A stretch of 63,715 nt of DNA, taken from the NCBI GenBank assembly GCA_035294305.1, contig DATGLD010000017.1, positions 1 to 63,715 on the forward strand, read 5' to 3'. Source of the DNA: DASRBN01 sp035294305. GTDB taxonomy: Bacteria; Chloroflexota; Ktedonobacteria; Ktedonobacterales; Ktedonobacteraceae. The stretch's first letter is position 1; each line of letters starts with the position of its first letter. Positions 7,620 to 16,009 of the stretch are shown one piece after another. The position numbers and the translations under genes are program-made. The notes beneath the pieces were generated by a model. It was given only the letters and a program-made list of their open reading frames with translations. It was not told the DNA's origin and ran no database searches.

Positions 7620-8684
7620 CTACACGTCCCCGGCAGATTCACGGACAACGAGATCGGCACCTGGCAAGGCATCACGCAGGCGACACATTACCTCCGTCAC
7701 CGTCGTCAGGTGCCCGCTTGCGATCCAGAAACGTACTGTGAGCGAGACAACCTTGCCCGTATATCCACTCGCTGAGCCCGTGTAGCCGCTCACCATGCCG
7801 GTCATACTGCTCACAGTCACACGTGGCTCCGGCTTGGCCATGACGTCGGCGATTTCCTTGAGCGTCTTCAAAATCAATGCTGGCGTCTCGTCCTGCGCGA
7901 ATTCTTCCTGGGCAAGCGTGACGCTGATCGTGGCTCGCCTTTCATTGTAGAAAGTGTTATTGACAACGACACCGCCAAAGACCAGGGAATTGGGGATCGT
8001 CACCTCTTCCCCGCTCACTATACGCAATTTGGTTGCCCGTAGTTGCACATCTTCGACCCTACCTGTATAAGTGGCCGTGCTGATCTGGTCGCCGATACGA
8101 AAGGGGTGTTCGACGAGAATATAAAAGCCTGCCACCAGATCTTTGACAATATCCTGGAGCGCTATCGAAATGGCAACTGTGATGATGCCAACGACGGTAA
8201 CGGGCACAGTTAACGCAGGCTCCCATAGTGAGAGAATCCAGAAAAAGGCCAGGATCAGGACCAGAATGGCTGTGACGCGGCCTAACAAGATGCGCATATT
8301 GATATCGAGACGGCTCTCAGCAAGCCTGCGCACGATGATGCGCATCATCGTGCGGGCAACACCCAGCGCCAGCAAGACGATGAGCAGGGTCCAGAAGAGA
8401 TTGAGGGCGAAGTTCTTGATATCTTGCGAAGTAGCTCCTGGGAAGACCTTCTGCAAGACGTTAGTGAGTTGATTGATATCCCAGGTGATGATAATGGGCG
8501 AGGCGAGAGCGGCCACCAGCAGCAACGGCAAGATAACCAGCGCACCCAGTGTCTGGATGAGCCAGTCATCAAGCTCGCTGTCTTTAAGCCTGCGCACAAT
8601 GACGCGGCGCAGCAGCAAACCAATACCCAGGGCAACAACTATAGTTAAAACGGTCAGGCCAATACGGGCCGCGATATTCAGCAT
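7620..8684 (-). CDS. MscS-family mechanosensitive ion channel
   Basis: The 354-aa membrane protein has four or so N-terminal hydrophobic spans and the MscS core. The pore-lining helix and beta domain are recognisable from VVGIITVAISIALQDIVKDL through FYILVEHPFRIGDQI and VEDVQLRATKLRI, then TIPNS near residues 160-230. Channels of this family open under membrane tension during osmotic downshock. The C-terminal cytoplasmic domain carries a short near-repeat, SGYTGSASGYTG. It stands alone between nadD and the GluQ-RS gene. Confidence 0.88.
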   Translation of the reverse strand: MLNIAARIGLTVLTIVVALGIGLLLRRVIVRRLKDSELDDWLIQTLGALVILPLLLVAALASPIIITWDINQLTNVLQKVFPGATSQDIKNFALNLFWTLLIVLLALGVARTMMRIIVRRLAESRLDINMRILLGRVTAILVLILAFFWILSLWEPALTVPVTVVGIITVAISIALQDIVKDLVAGFYILVEHPFRIGDQISTATYTGRVEDVQLRATKLRIVSGEEVTIPNSLVFGGVVVNNTFYNERRATISVTLAQEEFAQDETPALILKTLKEIADVMAKPEPRVTVSSMTGMVSGYTGSASGYTGKVVSLTVRFWIASGHLTTVTEVMCRLRDALPGADLVVRESAGDV

Positions 8685-8724
8685 GTCGTAATTCTCAAGC
8701 TTGTGTATGAAAGGAGCGGGATGC

Positions 8725-9699
8725 TCATGAACTTTTGAACTGCCTTAACTTCGAGCGCATTATATCATATCCCTCTTCCTTGTAGCGATTCAATAGTTCA
8801 GGTGCACTGATCTGCTCGCCCTCCTCTACTAACCCGCAGGCAGCGGCAAGCTTTCCCACGACCTGCGCAGGTGATGCGCCCGCCGCGCGTAACGGCTCCA
8901 GACCGGCGCTCCGCTCGCGCTTGGATAGGCGCTTGCCCTGTTCGTCAAGCACAAGTGGGACATGGGCGAAGGTTGGCACAGGAAACCCCAGCGCTTCATA
9001 TAGAAGAATCTGGCGGGCCGTCGACGGCAGCAGATCGGCTCCCCGCACAACCTGGTTGATATGCATCAGGGCATCGTCCACCACGACAGCAAATTGATAG
9101 GCGAAGATGCCATCGGAGCGGCAGATAATGAAATCTCCCACAGCCTGTTGTACGTGTTGTTCTACCTGACCCGCCAGCAGATCAGCAAAGGAGACGATGC
9201 GTTCATCATCGACCCGAAAACGCAGCGAGGGGCGGCGGTTGTTCGCTTCATGCTGGCGCTGTTGTTGCGGGGTCAGATTCCGGCAGGTGCCGCGATAGCG
9301 CGGGCCTTCCTCGCCGTGCGGCGCGCTGGCGATGCGGGCAATCTCGGCCCGCGTGCAATAGCATTGATAAACCAGGCCGCGATCAATTAGACGTTGCAGG
9401 TAGAAGGCGTAGATATCTTGCCGCTCGCTCTGTATATATGGCGCATAAGGGCCGCCGGTGTCCGGTCCCTCGTCCCAGTCCAATCCCAGCCAGCGCAGGT
9501 CGTCAAACATACGCTGCGTTGCGCCCGGTCGCACACGAGGGCGATCCAGGTCCTCTATGCGCATCACAAATTGGCCACCGGCGCAGCGAGCAAAAAGCCA
9601 GGCCAGCAAAGCAGTGCGCAGGTTGCCCAGGTGTAGATCACCCGTCGGGCTGGGCGCGTATCGACCGCGTATGCGTTCGAATTTCGTTAGAAGCGGCAT
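8725..9699 (-). CDS. gluQ: Glutamyl-queuosine tRNA(Asp) synthetase (GluRS paralogue lacking anticodon domain)
   Basis: The 324-aa protein has the class I catalytic signatures APSPTGDLHLGN (15-26, HIGH type) and KRLSK (256-260, KMSKS type), but it is far shorter than a full GluRS. The zinc-site pattern of the YadB/GluQ-RS group is present as CYC (113-115), Y135 and C139. These enzymes load glutamate onto the queuosine base of tRNA(Asp) rather than onto tRNA(Glu). The gene overlaps maf by 13 bp and is probably translated by coupling, as the ribosome site is weak. A truncated discriminating GluRS is the alternative, less likely given the cysteine pattern. Confidence 0.82.
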   Translation of the reverse strand: MPLLTKFERIRGRYAPSPTGDLHLGNLRTALLAWLFARCAGGQFVMRIEDLDRPRVRPGATQRMFDDLRWLGLDWDEGPDTGGPYAPYIQSERQDIYAFYLQRLIDRGLVYQCYCTRAEIARIASAPHGEEGPRYRGTCRNLTPQQQRQHEANNRRPSLRFRVDDERIVSFADLLAGQVEQHVQQAVGDFIICRSDGIFAYQFAVVVDDALMHINQVVRGADLLPSTARQILLYEALGFPVPTFAHVPLVLDEQGKRLSKRERSAGLEPLRAAGASPAQVVGKLAAACGLVEEGEQISAPELLNRYKEEGYDIMRSKLRQFKSS

Positions 9700-10337
9700 T
9701 TTTCAGACCAGGGACAACCCGCCACCAGTGGCAGCGGCACAACAGGATAGACGTTGAATTCGGCGAGCAGGTCGGCCAGCACGCAGAGTGGCAGCCCGAC
9801 GACGTTCAAATAACAGCCGTTGATACTGCCGGTGGGAGAAAATGATGGGTGCTGGATGCCATACGCGCCGGCTTTGTCCATGGGATCGCCGGTGGCGATA
9901 TAGGCAGCTATTTCGGCTTCGCTATACGCGCGCATGCGTACCGGAGTGATGCAACTGGCGCTGCGCATGGCAAAGCTGCCGTTGATGGAGCCGCTGACGG
10001 CGACACCGGTGACCACATGGTGCTGGCGATTGCGTAAGGCGAGCAGCAGTTCGCGGGCATGCGCGGCATCACGCGGCTTGCCAAGAATAGTGTCGTTGAG
10101 CAAGACGGTCGTATCGGCAGTAATCACAAGGCGGCCCCCAGCTTCCGGTAATGCGAGCGCGGCAGAAGCCTTATGCTTGGCGAGCCATTCCGCCAGGCCC
10201 TCGAGTGGCCCGCGATAGCGCGCCTGAGCCGCATCTTCATCCACGGGCGCAACGCCTGTGACAAACGGCAGACCCAGCAAGCTCAGTATCTGCCTGCGGC
10301 GGGGCGAGGCCGAGGCGAGAAACAATGGTTCAATCAT
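9687..10337 (-). CDS. maf: Maf-family nucleotide pyrophosphatase
   Basis: The start at 10337 opens MIEPLFLASASPRRR, the hallmark N-terminus of Maf proteins; an in-frame ATG 30 bases upstream would add residues overlapping the rRNA methyltransferase gene. ITADTTVLLNDTILGKP and DKAGAYGIQ are the other conserved blocks. Maf proteins hydrolyse dTTP, UTP or modified nucleotides to monophosphates and prevent incorporation of altered bases. The last 25 residues beyond the domain are atypical. It lies in a run of overlapping genes with RlmD upstream and GluQ-RS downstream. Confidence 0.87.
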   Translation of the reverse strand: MIEPLFLASASPRRRQILSLLGLPFVTGVAPVDEDAAQARYRGPLEGLAEWLAKHKASAALALPEAGGRLVITADTTVLLNDTILGKPRDAAHARELLLALRNRQHHVVTGVAVSGSINGSFAMRSASCITPVRMRAYSEAEIAAYIATGDPMDKAGAYGIQHPSFSPTGSINGCYLNVVGLPLCVLADLLAEFNVYPVVPLPLVAGCPWSEKCRF

Positions 10338-10339
10338 AT

Positions 10340-11605
10340 TTATAGACACTCCAGGACGGCTACACATTCAATATGCGCCGTCTGCGGAAACATATCCAAC
10401 GGTTGCACCGAGCGCAAGCGATACGCAGCATGCGTTTGACAGAGGATGCGCAGGTCACGCGCCAGGGTCGCAGGATCGCATGAGACGTAGACAATCCTGG
10501 CAACCGGATTCCGGATCAGCGCTTCCAACACGACCGGCTGGCAGCCGGCGCGCGGTGGATCAATGACCAGTCCCTGCACCTGTGAGGCCAGGCCTGGCAG
10601 CAGGTCCTCCACCTTGCCCTTGCGAATCTCGACATTATGTAGATCGCGCAGGTTTTCCTGCGCATCCTTGATGGCGCTGGCCGACTCCTCTATCGCGATC
10701 ACCCTGTCAAAGTGCTTCGCCAGCGCAAGAGCAAACGTGCCGACGCCACAATAGGCATCGATAACGCTTGTTGCACGGTCGCCTAATCCATCCTGCACCA
10801 TCTGCACCATCTTTTCCGCCTGCCGCGTGTTGGTCTGGAAAAATGAACTGGGGCGAATGCGGAATGTCTCGCCTGCCAGCACCTCCTCCATATCCTCCGT
10901 ACGTACTTCGAGACCCGCTTCACACAGGCGCTGCGCGACTTCTGGACTGGGAGCGGGTTGCAAAAGCACTTGATTGGTGGCAGTTCCACAACGAATCAAG
11001 ACCTGCGGGCGTGGGTTGACCTGCGTACTTAATGCTTCCAGGGCGCGATTGATATGCTCATGCGCAATTGGACACGCGCTCAGCGGCAAGACGCGATGCG
11101 TACCGCGTGCGGTGAGCCCCGCCTGCCCCTGGCGATTGACGGAGAAACGCATATGATTGCGGTAATGCCAGGGATCGTCGCAGGGCACTGGCTCCAGCAC
11201 CGGCGGATCGTCAAACCCCCCAACTTCGTGGAGCAGATCCCACACAATAGAGCGTTTCCACTCCAACTGCGCGCTATACTGCATGTGTTGCAACTGGCAG
11301 CCTCCACAGGCGCCAAATACTGGACAGGGGGCGGAAACACGCAGGGGAGAGGGCTCATGCATTTCACTGATCCAGGCGCGCGGCGGGCGCGGCTTCCAAT
11401 GACGTTTGCGTTTCCCGGTAGGCGGCTGCGCAGGTTCTTCTACGGCAATGGTGACGCGCTCACCCGGCAGGCCGCAGGGAACCTGTACGGTGCAGGTTCC
11501 TGGCGCGGATGATGTAGCCAGATTTTCGGCCAGCGTATTGCCCTCACGGGTCATCGCGCCGAGAGTGACGGTATGATAGCTGACGATGCGCTCGTGCTGT
11601 GTCAT
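10340..11605 (-). CDS. 23S rRNA (uracil-5-)-methyltransferase, RlmD/RumA type
   Basis: The 421-aa protein has an N-terminal TRAM-like domain, the iron-sulfur cysteines C94, C100 and C103 (CPVFGACGGC) with a further Cys near 183, and a SAM-dependent methyltransferase core with DAYCGVGTFAL. The catalytic region shows LVIDPPRAGC and VSCDPATLARD, whose Cys forms the covalent uracil adduct. The family makes m5U in 23S rRNA or tRNA, so the exact target site is uncertain. It overlaps the upstream TPR gene by four bases and ends three bases before maf, so it belongs to one operon with them. Confidence 0.85.
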   Translation of the reverse strand: MTQHERIVSYHTVTLGAMTREGNTLAENLATSSAPGTCTVQVPCGLPGERVTIAVEEPAQPPTGKRKRHWKPRPPRAWISEMHEPSPLRVSAPCPVFGACGGCQLQHMQYSAQLEWKRSIVWDLLHEVGGFDDPPVLEPVPCDDPWHYRNHMRFSVNRQGQAGLTARGTHRVLPLSACPIAHEHINRALEALSTQVNPRPQVLIRCGTATNQVLLQPAPSPEVAQRLCEAGLEVRTEDMEEVLAGETFRIRPSSFFQTNTRQAEKMVQMVQDGLGDRATSVIDAYCGVGTFALALAKHFDRVIAIEESASAIKDAQENLRDLHNVEIRKGKVEDLLPGLASQVQGLVIDPPRAGCQPVVLEALIRNPVARIVYVSCDPATLARDLRILCQTHAAYRLRSVQPLDMFPQTAHIECVAVLECL

Positions 11606-13251
11606 CTTTTCTTGCGTTTGCGCGCTTTCTTTCTAGAGAATTTTGTCGGGGGCCTAACGCCGCTTAGCGGGTGGGCAACCACAGAAGGTGCCCCTACGGG
11701 CGTGATTGTGCTTTCGGCGGGAGCTTGCTCGTCCGCTTTAACGGCAGGCAATTTTCTTGTTTTAAAGGCGTTGAGCATCATATCAATCATGACGGCCATC
11801 TCGGATTGTGGATCAATTTCCTGCGCTTCCTCCAACAGCTTCTGCGCGCGCCGAAATTCGCCTTGCTCGGCCAGGGTCATGGCGAGATAATAACGACAGC
11901 TGGCAGAGCCAGGATTGGCGCGTAATGCCTCTTCCCACAGATCGCGAGACCGGTCCATCTCGTCGTTTGCCATATAGATTGTGCTCAGGTCAACATAGAG
12001 GTTGATAGCATCCGGTTTCAGTTCAATAGCATGTTTATAGTTCGCTTCCGCCTCATCAAATTGCTCCATCGCATTGAAAGCATCCCCAATATCGGCCCAC
12101 GCTTTGGGACTATCTGGATGAATTTCAGCGACCCGCCGGTAATGCTCAAGCGCCTGTTCATAGTCCTCGCGCATCATCGCAAGCTGACCCAATTCATGCT
12201 CGGCCATAGCCACTGTCGCCTCGTCCGGGGCTAATGCCCTCGCCCGGCGCAATTGCTCTTCCGCTTCTTCCAGGTGTTCATCATCTTCCTGGAGCAATTG
12301 TGCCAGAAACAGATGACTCATAGAGTTATCGTTCAAGGATATTGACTCGCGCAGGTTGGCCTCTGCACGTTCGCGCATACGGCCAATAAACTCTTCCTCA
12401 TAATCGAAGATATCCAACCGGTCTTGTAGATGCTGGATGTAGCGCATTTGCACGCCACTCAGCAGTAATAAGGTGTCGCTGCGCCTCTCAGGAAAACGTT
12501 CCAACATGAGATCAAAGTAGACCAGACAGCGTTCAATTTCATTTAGTGACAGCGCGCGGGCGGCTGCAAGTTCATAACGTCGCAGTTCTTGCGGCTCCTG
12601 CTCGATCAGCGCGTCTAAATAAGCGAGAACATGGCCGGTACGCCCGCGCGCTTCTTGCAGGGCCTCGATTTCAGCAGGATCATCCGAATCCTTTTCCAGG
12701 TCAGAGAGAGTGTGCTGCCTTGAAAATTCCTTCACAAATGGGATATGCTGTGAAATTCGTTCCTGCAATTCCGCACTTGACAGGCTTTGCGCCCCGGCTA
12801 CCTCATCGATCATGCTCTGCACGCGCCAGTTGCCCCGCTCTTTTACCAGCGTATAGAGCGCCCAGAACCAGCGCCGCCCCGTTACCTGATTGATCGCAGT
12901 TGGCTGTGGGAGTTCGCAGATGGAAGCATTAAGCGGCGTATCATTTATGCTCATTGACCAGCCAATCTCTATTTTCACAAGATTGGCATCATGCTCTTCG
13001 TTCGATGGGGTTAGATCAGTATCAGTATACTCGGGTTTCAGTATTCGACCAAAATCCGTTCTGTACCCTCTCGGATTGGCCTGTTCCTGCCAGGTTTTGT
13101 GCAGTTCTATCCATTCGTCTTTTGTAAGGCCGCCGCGCAATCTGCTATCGCTTGCAAGCAAATCATAGGAGAATGCATACGCTCCGACTGTCAGATTTTC
13201 GAGAAAGGTTATAAGAACTTCCTGCTTCCGCTCTTTTTTTCGTGCCATCAT
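11602..13251 (-). CDS. TPR-repeat protein (short paralogue)
   Basis: Beginning at 13251, where GGTAGG precedes the two ATG codons, the protein is about 549 aa. It starts MMARKKERKQEVL, continues with a domain shared with the next gene (GAYAFSYDLLASDSRLRGG, then RRWFWALYTLVKERGNW), and then about six TPR units in the second half (for example AWADIGDAFNAMEQFDEAEA). The C-terminus is very basic (KKARKRKKR). TPR arrays bind other proteins; the partner is unknown. Near the end, codons at 11673-11697 consist of an interspersed repeat read in frame. It overlaps RlmD by four bases. Confidence 0.75.
   Translation of the reverse strand: MMARKKERKQEVLITFLENLTVGAYAFSYDLLASDSRLRGGLTKDEWIELHKTWQEQANPRGYRTDFGRILKPEYTDTDLTPSNEEHDANLVKIEIGWSMSINDTPLNASICELPQPTAINQVTGRRWFWALYTLVKERGNWRVQSMIDEVAGAQSLSSAELQERISQHIPFVKEFSRQHTLSDLEKDSDDPAEIEALQEARGRTGHVLAYLDALIEQEPQELRRYELAAARALSLNEIERCLVYFDLMLERFPERRSDTLLLLSGVQMRYIQHLQDRLDIFDYEEEFIGRMRERAEANLRESISLNDNSMSHLFLAQLLQEDDEHLEEAEEQLRRARALAPDEATVAMAEHELGQLAMMREDYEQALEHYRRVAEIHPDSPKAWADIGDAFNAMEQFDEAEANYKHAIELKPDAINLYVDLSTIYMANDEMDRSRDLWEEALRANPGSASCRYYLAMTLAEQGEFRRAQKLLEEAQEIDPQSEMAVMIDMMLNAFKTRKLPAVKADEQAPAESTITPVGAPSVVAHPLSGVRPPTKFSRKKARKRKKR
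11673..11697 (-). repeat. GTAGGGGC-type repeat embedded in a coding region
   Basis: On the minus strand this 25-base stretch begins GTAGGGGCACC and ends GGTTGCCC, closely like the repeat half at 32739-32766. It is read in frame as VGAPSVVA near the C-terminus of the TPR protein, in a low-complexity region just before the basic tail. The GTA here is in frame, so no stop arises. Confidence 0.5.
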
Positions 13252-13266
13252 GAACCTACCAATCCA

Positions 13267-13331
13267 GTAGGGACAGCGGCCGGTCGTTGTCCTCGTACGC
13301 GCATAGGAAAGGGACCGGCCGCTGTCCCTAC
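13267..13331. repeat. GTAGGGACAGCG palindromic interspersed repeat, copy 2
   Basis: The perfect 19-bp arms start GTAGGGACAGCGGCCGG (13267-13285) and are complemented at 13313-13331, enclosing 27 bases. It fills the gap between two paralogous TPR genes. The outer GTAG of its right arm supplies the TAG stop (13328-13330) of the upstream TPR gene on the minus strand. Confidence 0.88.
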
Positions 13332-15565
13332 CTTTTCTTCCTCTCATCAAGCATCTGGCGCATCGCCTGGACAATTGGCAGATCGGGGTTTATGCGTTCC
13401 GCCTCTTCCAGAGTGGTCCGGGCACGACGGTGCTGGCCCATCTCGTCCAGGATTCCGGCCAGCAGGGCTTTCAGATGCGCGGATGCGGGGTTGGCCTCTA
13501 TTCCCTGCTCCACAATCTGATAAGCATCGGAGAGGCGACGCGTGTCCAGGTAGATAGAACCAAGCTCAGAATAGGGCCGTATATCATCAGGTTGCTGTTC
13601 AATGGCGCGCTTGAAGCAGGCTTCCGCCTCGGCATAGTTTTTCTGCAGGCGATACACATGGCCAATATTGAACCAGATGCCGGCGTAATTGGGATTGATT
13701 TCCGCGACCCGCTGCATATGCGATACTGCCTCGCTATAGCGCTCGAGTTCAATCAGGCTACTTGCGATATCAAATTCAAGTTGAGCCTCCTCATCTCGAT
13801 TTCGCGCCAGGGGCCGGGCAAGCTCGAACTGCGCTATCGCGTCTTCGTATTCATTCTGTTGCATGCGCAGTTCGCCCAGTAGCATATGCCCCATCGAGCT
13901 ATCTTCGACCTCAAGTGAGTCACGCATCGTTTTTTCGGCCATAGCAAAGAACTCATCCGCGCGCTCATCCATGCCAAATTGCACAAACTGATCCGCGAGG
14001 GCGACCTGCAGCGCGCCCAATCGCCTCAAATCTTCTCCATGCATAGCGGTTGTGGCAAAACGGCGCACCAGTTCGCCGGCATAGACGATTGCCCGCTCCA
14101 CCATGCGTATACCCATAGCACGGCTTAAAGCATCTTCATAGATTGCCCGGTCAAATGGCAGCTTCACCAGCAGGGCATCATCGAGATGCATTGCCACTAT
14201 CATGCGCCAGACGATCTCTTCGTAATACTGTCCAGCATCCGGGTCGGTTGGGGAATGCTCCTTAAGAATTGCCTGCATGTGGTCCTCATGCGCTTTCACC
14301 TGCTGTTGCAAGTCCGCAATCGGCAACCCCTGTGCCCTTGCGCCCTCGTCTATCATACGAGAAATGCGCCACTGGTCATTTTCCTGCGTAAGGACATACG
14401 AAGTCCAGAACCAGTGCCGGTGCGTCTCTTTATAGACGGCCGTCCCCATAGGCATCTCTGGCAGCGTGCCGCTAAGAGGCGTATTCAACAATTCAAGCGA
14501 CCAGGCTATCTCGACCTCGCGCCGCGCGGATGCCCGGCTGTTAATGACCGAACCGGGCAGCCAGAGCGATTGCTGGTTGTGCTCGCGCTCGCGTATAAAT
14601 GATGGTGACATACGGGCGGGATGCGCTTCATCCGCCCATTTGCGCCGTAAATCCACCCACTCTTCGCGCGAGCGTCCCTCAAGCAGTTCGCTAGTACCAG
14701 CCAGGAGATCATAGCACAATCCATAATCCCCTAACGACCATGCTCCTACAAAATTGCCCACGACATCATCAGGAAGCAAATCTGGCCGAATAAAGGTGCG
14801 ACCGCTCTCCTCACCCACATTTTTCGCGTTCAACACCAGTTGCTGTACGGTCGGCAGGTAGTGGCGGTAATCTTTGTGCGGTGCCGTGCCACGCCAGTTG
14901 TTCACATCGAGGGCATCCAGTACCAGGCGGCGCCCTTCGGCCAGCGTGCACTCAACAACCTCAACCTCTCCCTCCTCCGAATTCGCGAACAGGTGTCTCA
15001 TCTCCTGCACGCGTGATTCGATGCGCCTCCTGCCACCATTTTCGTTAAAAAAGTCTTTGACGCCGTAGCGCCAGTAATCAAGCAAGAAGCCCATCATACG
15101 CGCCTGACCATATTCAAAACCCTGTTCCCAGCACAAAATCAGTTGTACCTGGCCCGTCTCGCGTGAGAGCGTCGCATAGCCCTTCCAGAAGCGCGGAGGA
15201 TACTCAAGCGGCCCCGGTGTTATCTCTTCCTGTGCGGGCGTCCAGCTGGGATACACCTTCGCGCCCGCCAGCTGTATCAATGCCCGGCGCGATTCCTTAC
15301 GTACGGCCTTGTTTGCTGTCAACTCGTTGATTGCCAGCAAGACATCCGCAGCATCGGTATCGCCTTGCTTGACCAGAGCCTTAAGCAAGAACATCTGAGT
15401 TGTCTCATCAGCGCTGCTGATTTCAGCCAGCGCGCGTTCCGCCTGCTGCCGGCTGGTGCTATTATGCAATTCTTCCGCGATGTGGTGCCGGAGTTCCAGT
15501 AGTTGTTGTATCTGCGCAGTATTTCCTTGCGGAGCAAGAGCATCCGTATGCTTTTTTGATGCCAT
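13328..15565 (-). CDS. TPR-repeat protein with HEAT-like N-terminus (long paralogue)
   Basis: The 745-aa protein has an N-terminal alpha-helical region of about 100 residues that resembles short HEAT-like helices, then an extra domain, then the same block found in its downstream neighbour (GAWSLGDYGLCYDLLAG; HRHWFWTSYVLTQENDQW). TPR units fill roughly residues 560-730 (GIWFNIGHVYRLQKNYAEAE). It is a cytoplasmic scaffold-type protein of unknown partner. The start ATG at 15565 has AGG a few bases upstream. The shared block and tandem order point to an old duplication followed by loss or gain of the N-terminal region. Confidence 0.75.
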   Translation of the reverse strand: MASKKHTDALAPQGNTAQIQQLLELRHHIAEELHNSTSRQQAERALAEISSADETTQMFLLKALVKQGDTDAADVLLAINELTANKAVRKESRRALIQLAGAKVYPSWTPAQEEITPGPLEYPPRFWKGYATLSRETGQVQLILCWEQGFEYGQARMMGFLLDYWRYGVKDFFNENGGRRRIESRVQEMRHLFANSEEGEVEVVECTLAEGRRLVLDALDVNNWRGTAPHKDYRHYLPTVQQLVLNAKNVGEESGRTFIRPDLLPDDVVGNFVGAWSLGDYGLCYDLLAGTSELLEGRSREEWVDLRRKWADEAHPARMSPSFIREREHNQQSLWLPGSVINSRASARREVEIAWSLELLNTPLSGTLPEMPMGTAVYKETHRHWFWTSYVLTQENDQWRISRMIDEGARAQGLPIADLQQQVKAHEDHMQAILKEHSPTDPDAGQYYEEIVWRMIVAMHLDDALLVKLPFDRAIYEDALSRAMGIRMVERAIVYAGELVRRFATTAMHGEDLRRLGALQVALADQFVQFGMDERADEFFAMAEKTMRDSLEVEDSSMGHMLLGELRMQQNEYEDAIAQFELARPLARNRDEEAQLEFDIASSLIELERYSEAVSHMQRVAEINPNYAGIWFNIGHVYRLQKNYAEAEACFKRAIEQQPDDIRPYSELGSIYLDTRRLSDAYQIVEQGIEANPASAHLKALLAGILDEMGQHRRARTTLEEAERINPDLPIVQAMRQMLDERKKR

Positions 15566-15798
15566 AACCTATCTATCTTCTCTCTTTAGTTTTTATGAAT
15601 GCGTTCCGCGCCATGCACACAACGCCCATGTATGGGGTACGTATTTTATTTCTCTTGATTGTATCATGAAGAGGGCGAAGAGTGGAAACAAGATTTTTTT
15701 CATAGTATGAAAAGACTGTTACCCATAGCTATCATAACACACTCGCAAGGCCACTACAAGCGGCCAGGACGTATCTCCTGGTTGTTCTTGCCGTATGC

Positions 15799-15826
15799 TT
15801 GCTTGCACTGTTGAAGAGTCTATGAT
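15799..15826 (+). promoter_or_regulatory. Candidate sigma-70 promoter for yvcK
   Basis: TTGCTT (15799-15804), a 16-base spacer and TATGAT (15821-15826) form a fair housekeeping promoter about 184 bp upstream of the chosen yvcK start. The rest of the 444-bp gap between the TPR gene and yvcK (15566-16009) shows nothing else I can support; a 65-codon minus-strand frame there lacks a ribosome site and similarity. Confidence 0.35.
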
Positions 15827-16009
15827 AAACTCTATTTTGCAGGCTCTATCATAATTCACCCATTCATCCCAGGATTGACGAGTCGAGCGACCAGAGAGTG
15901 CAGATTTATCTGGCACATAGTCAATTTATCACACTCATCACATGGTAGGCCCCCTCTATTGAATGTGGGGCACATTTTTTCCGGCTTCTATGTTAACAAG
16001 GATGTAGTT

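Noticed and set aside
15719..15916. 65-codon minus-strand frame in the gap before yvcK
   Set aside because: No ribosome site, no recognisable protein pattern, and it overlaps the likely yvcK promoter.
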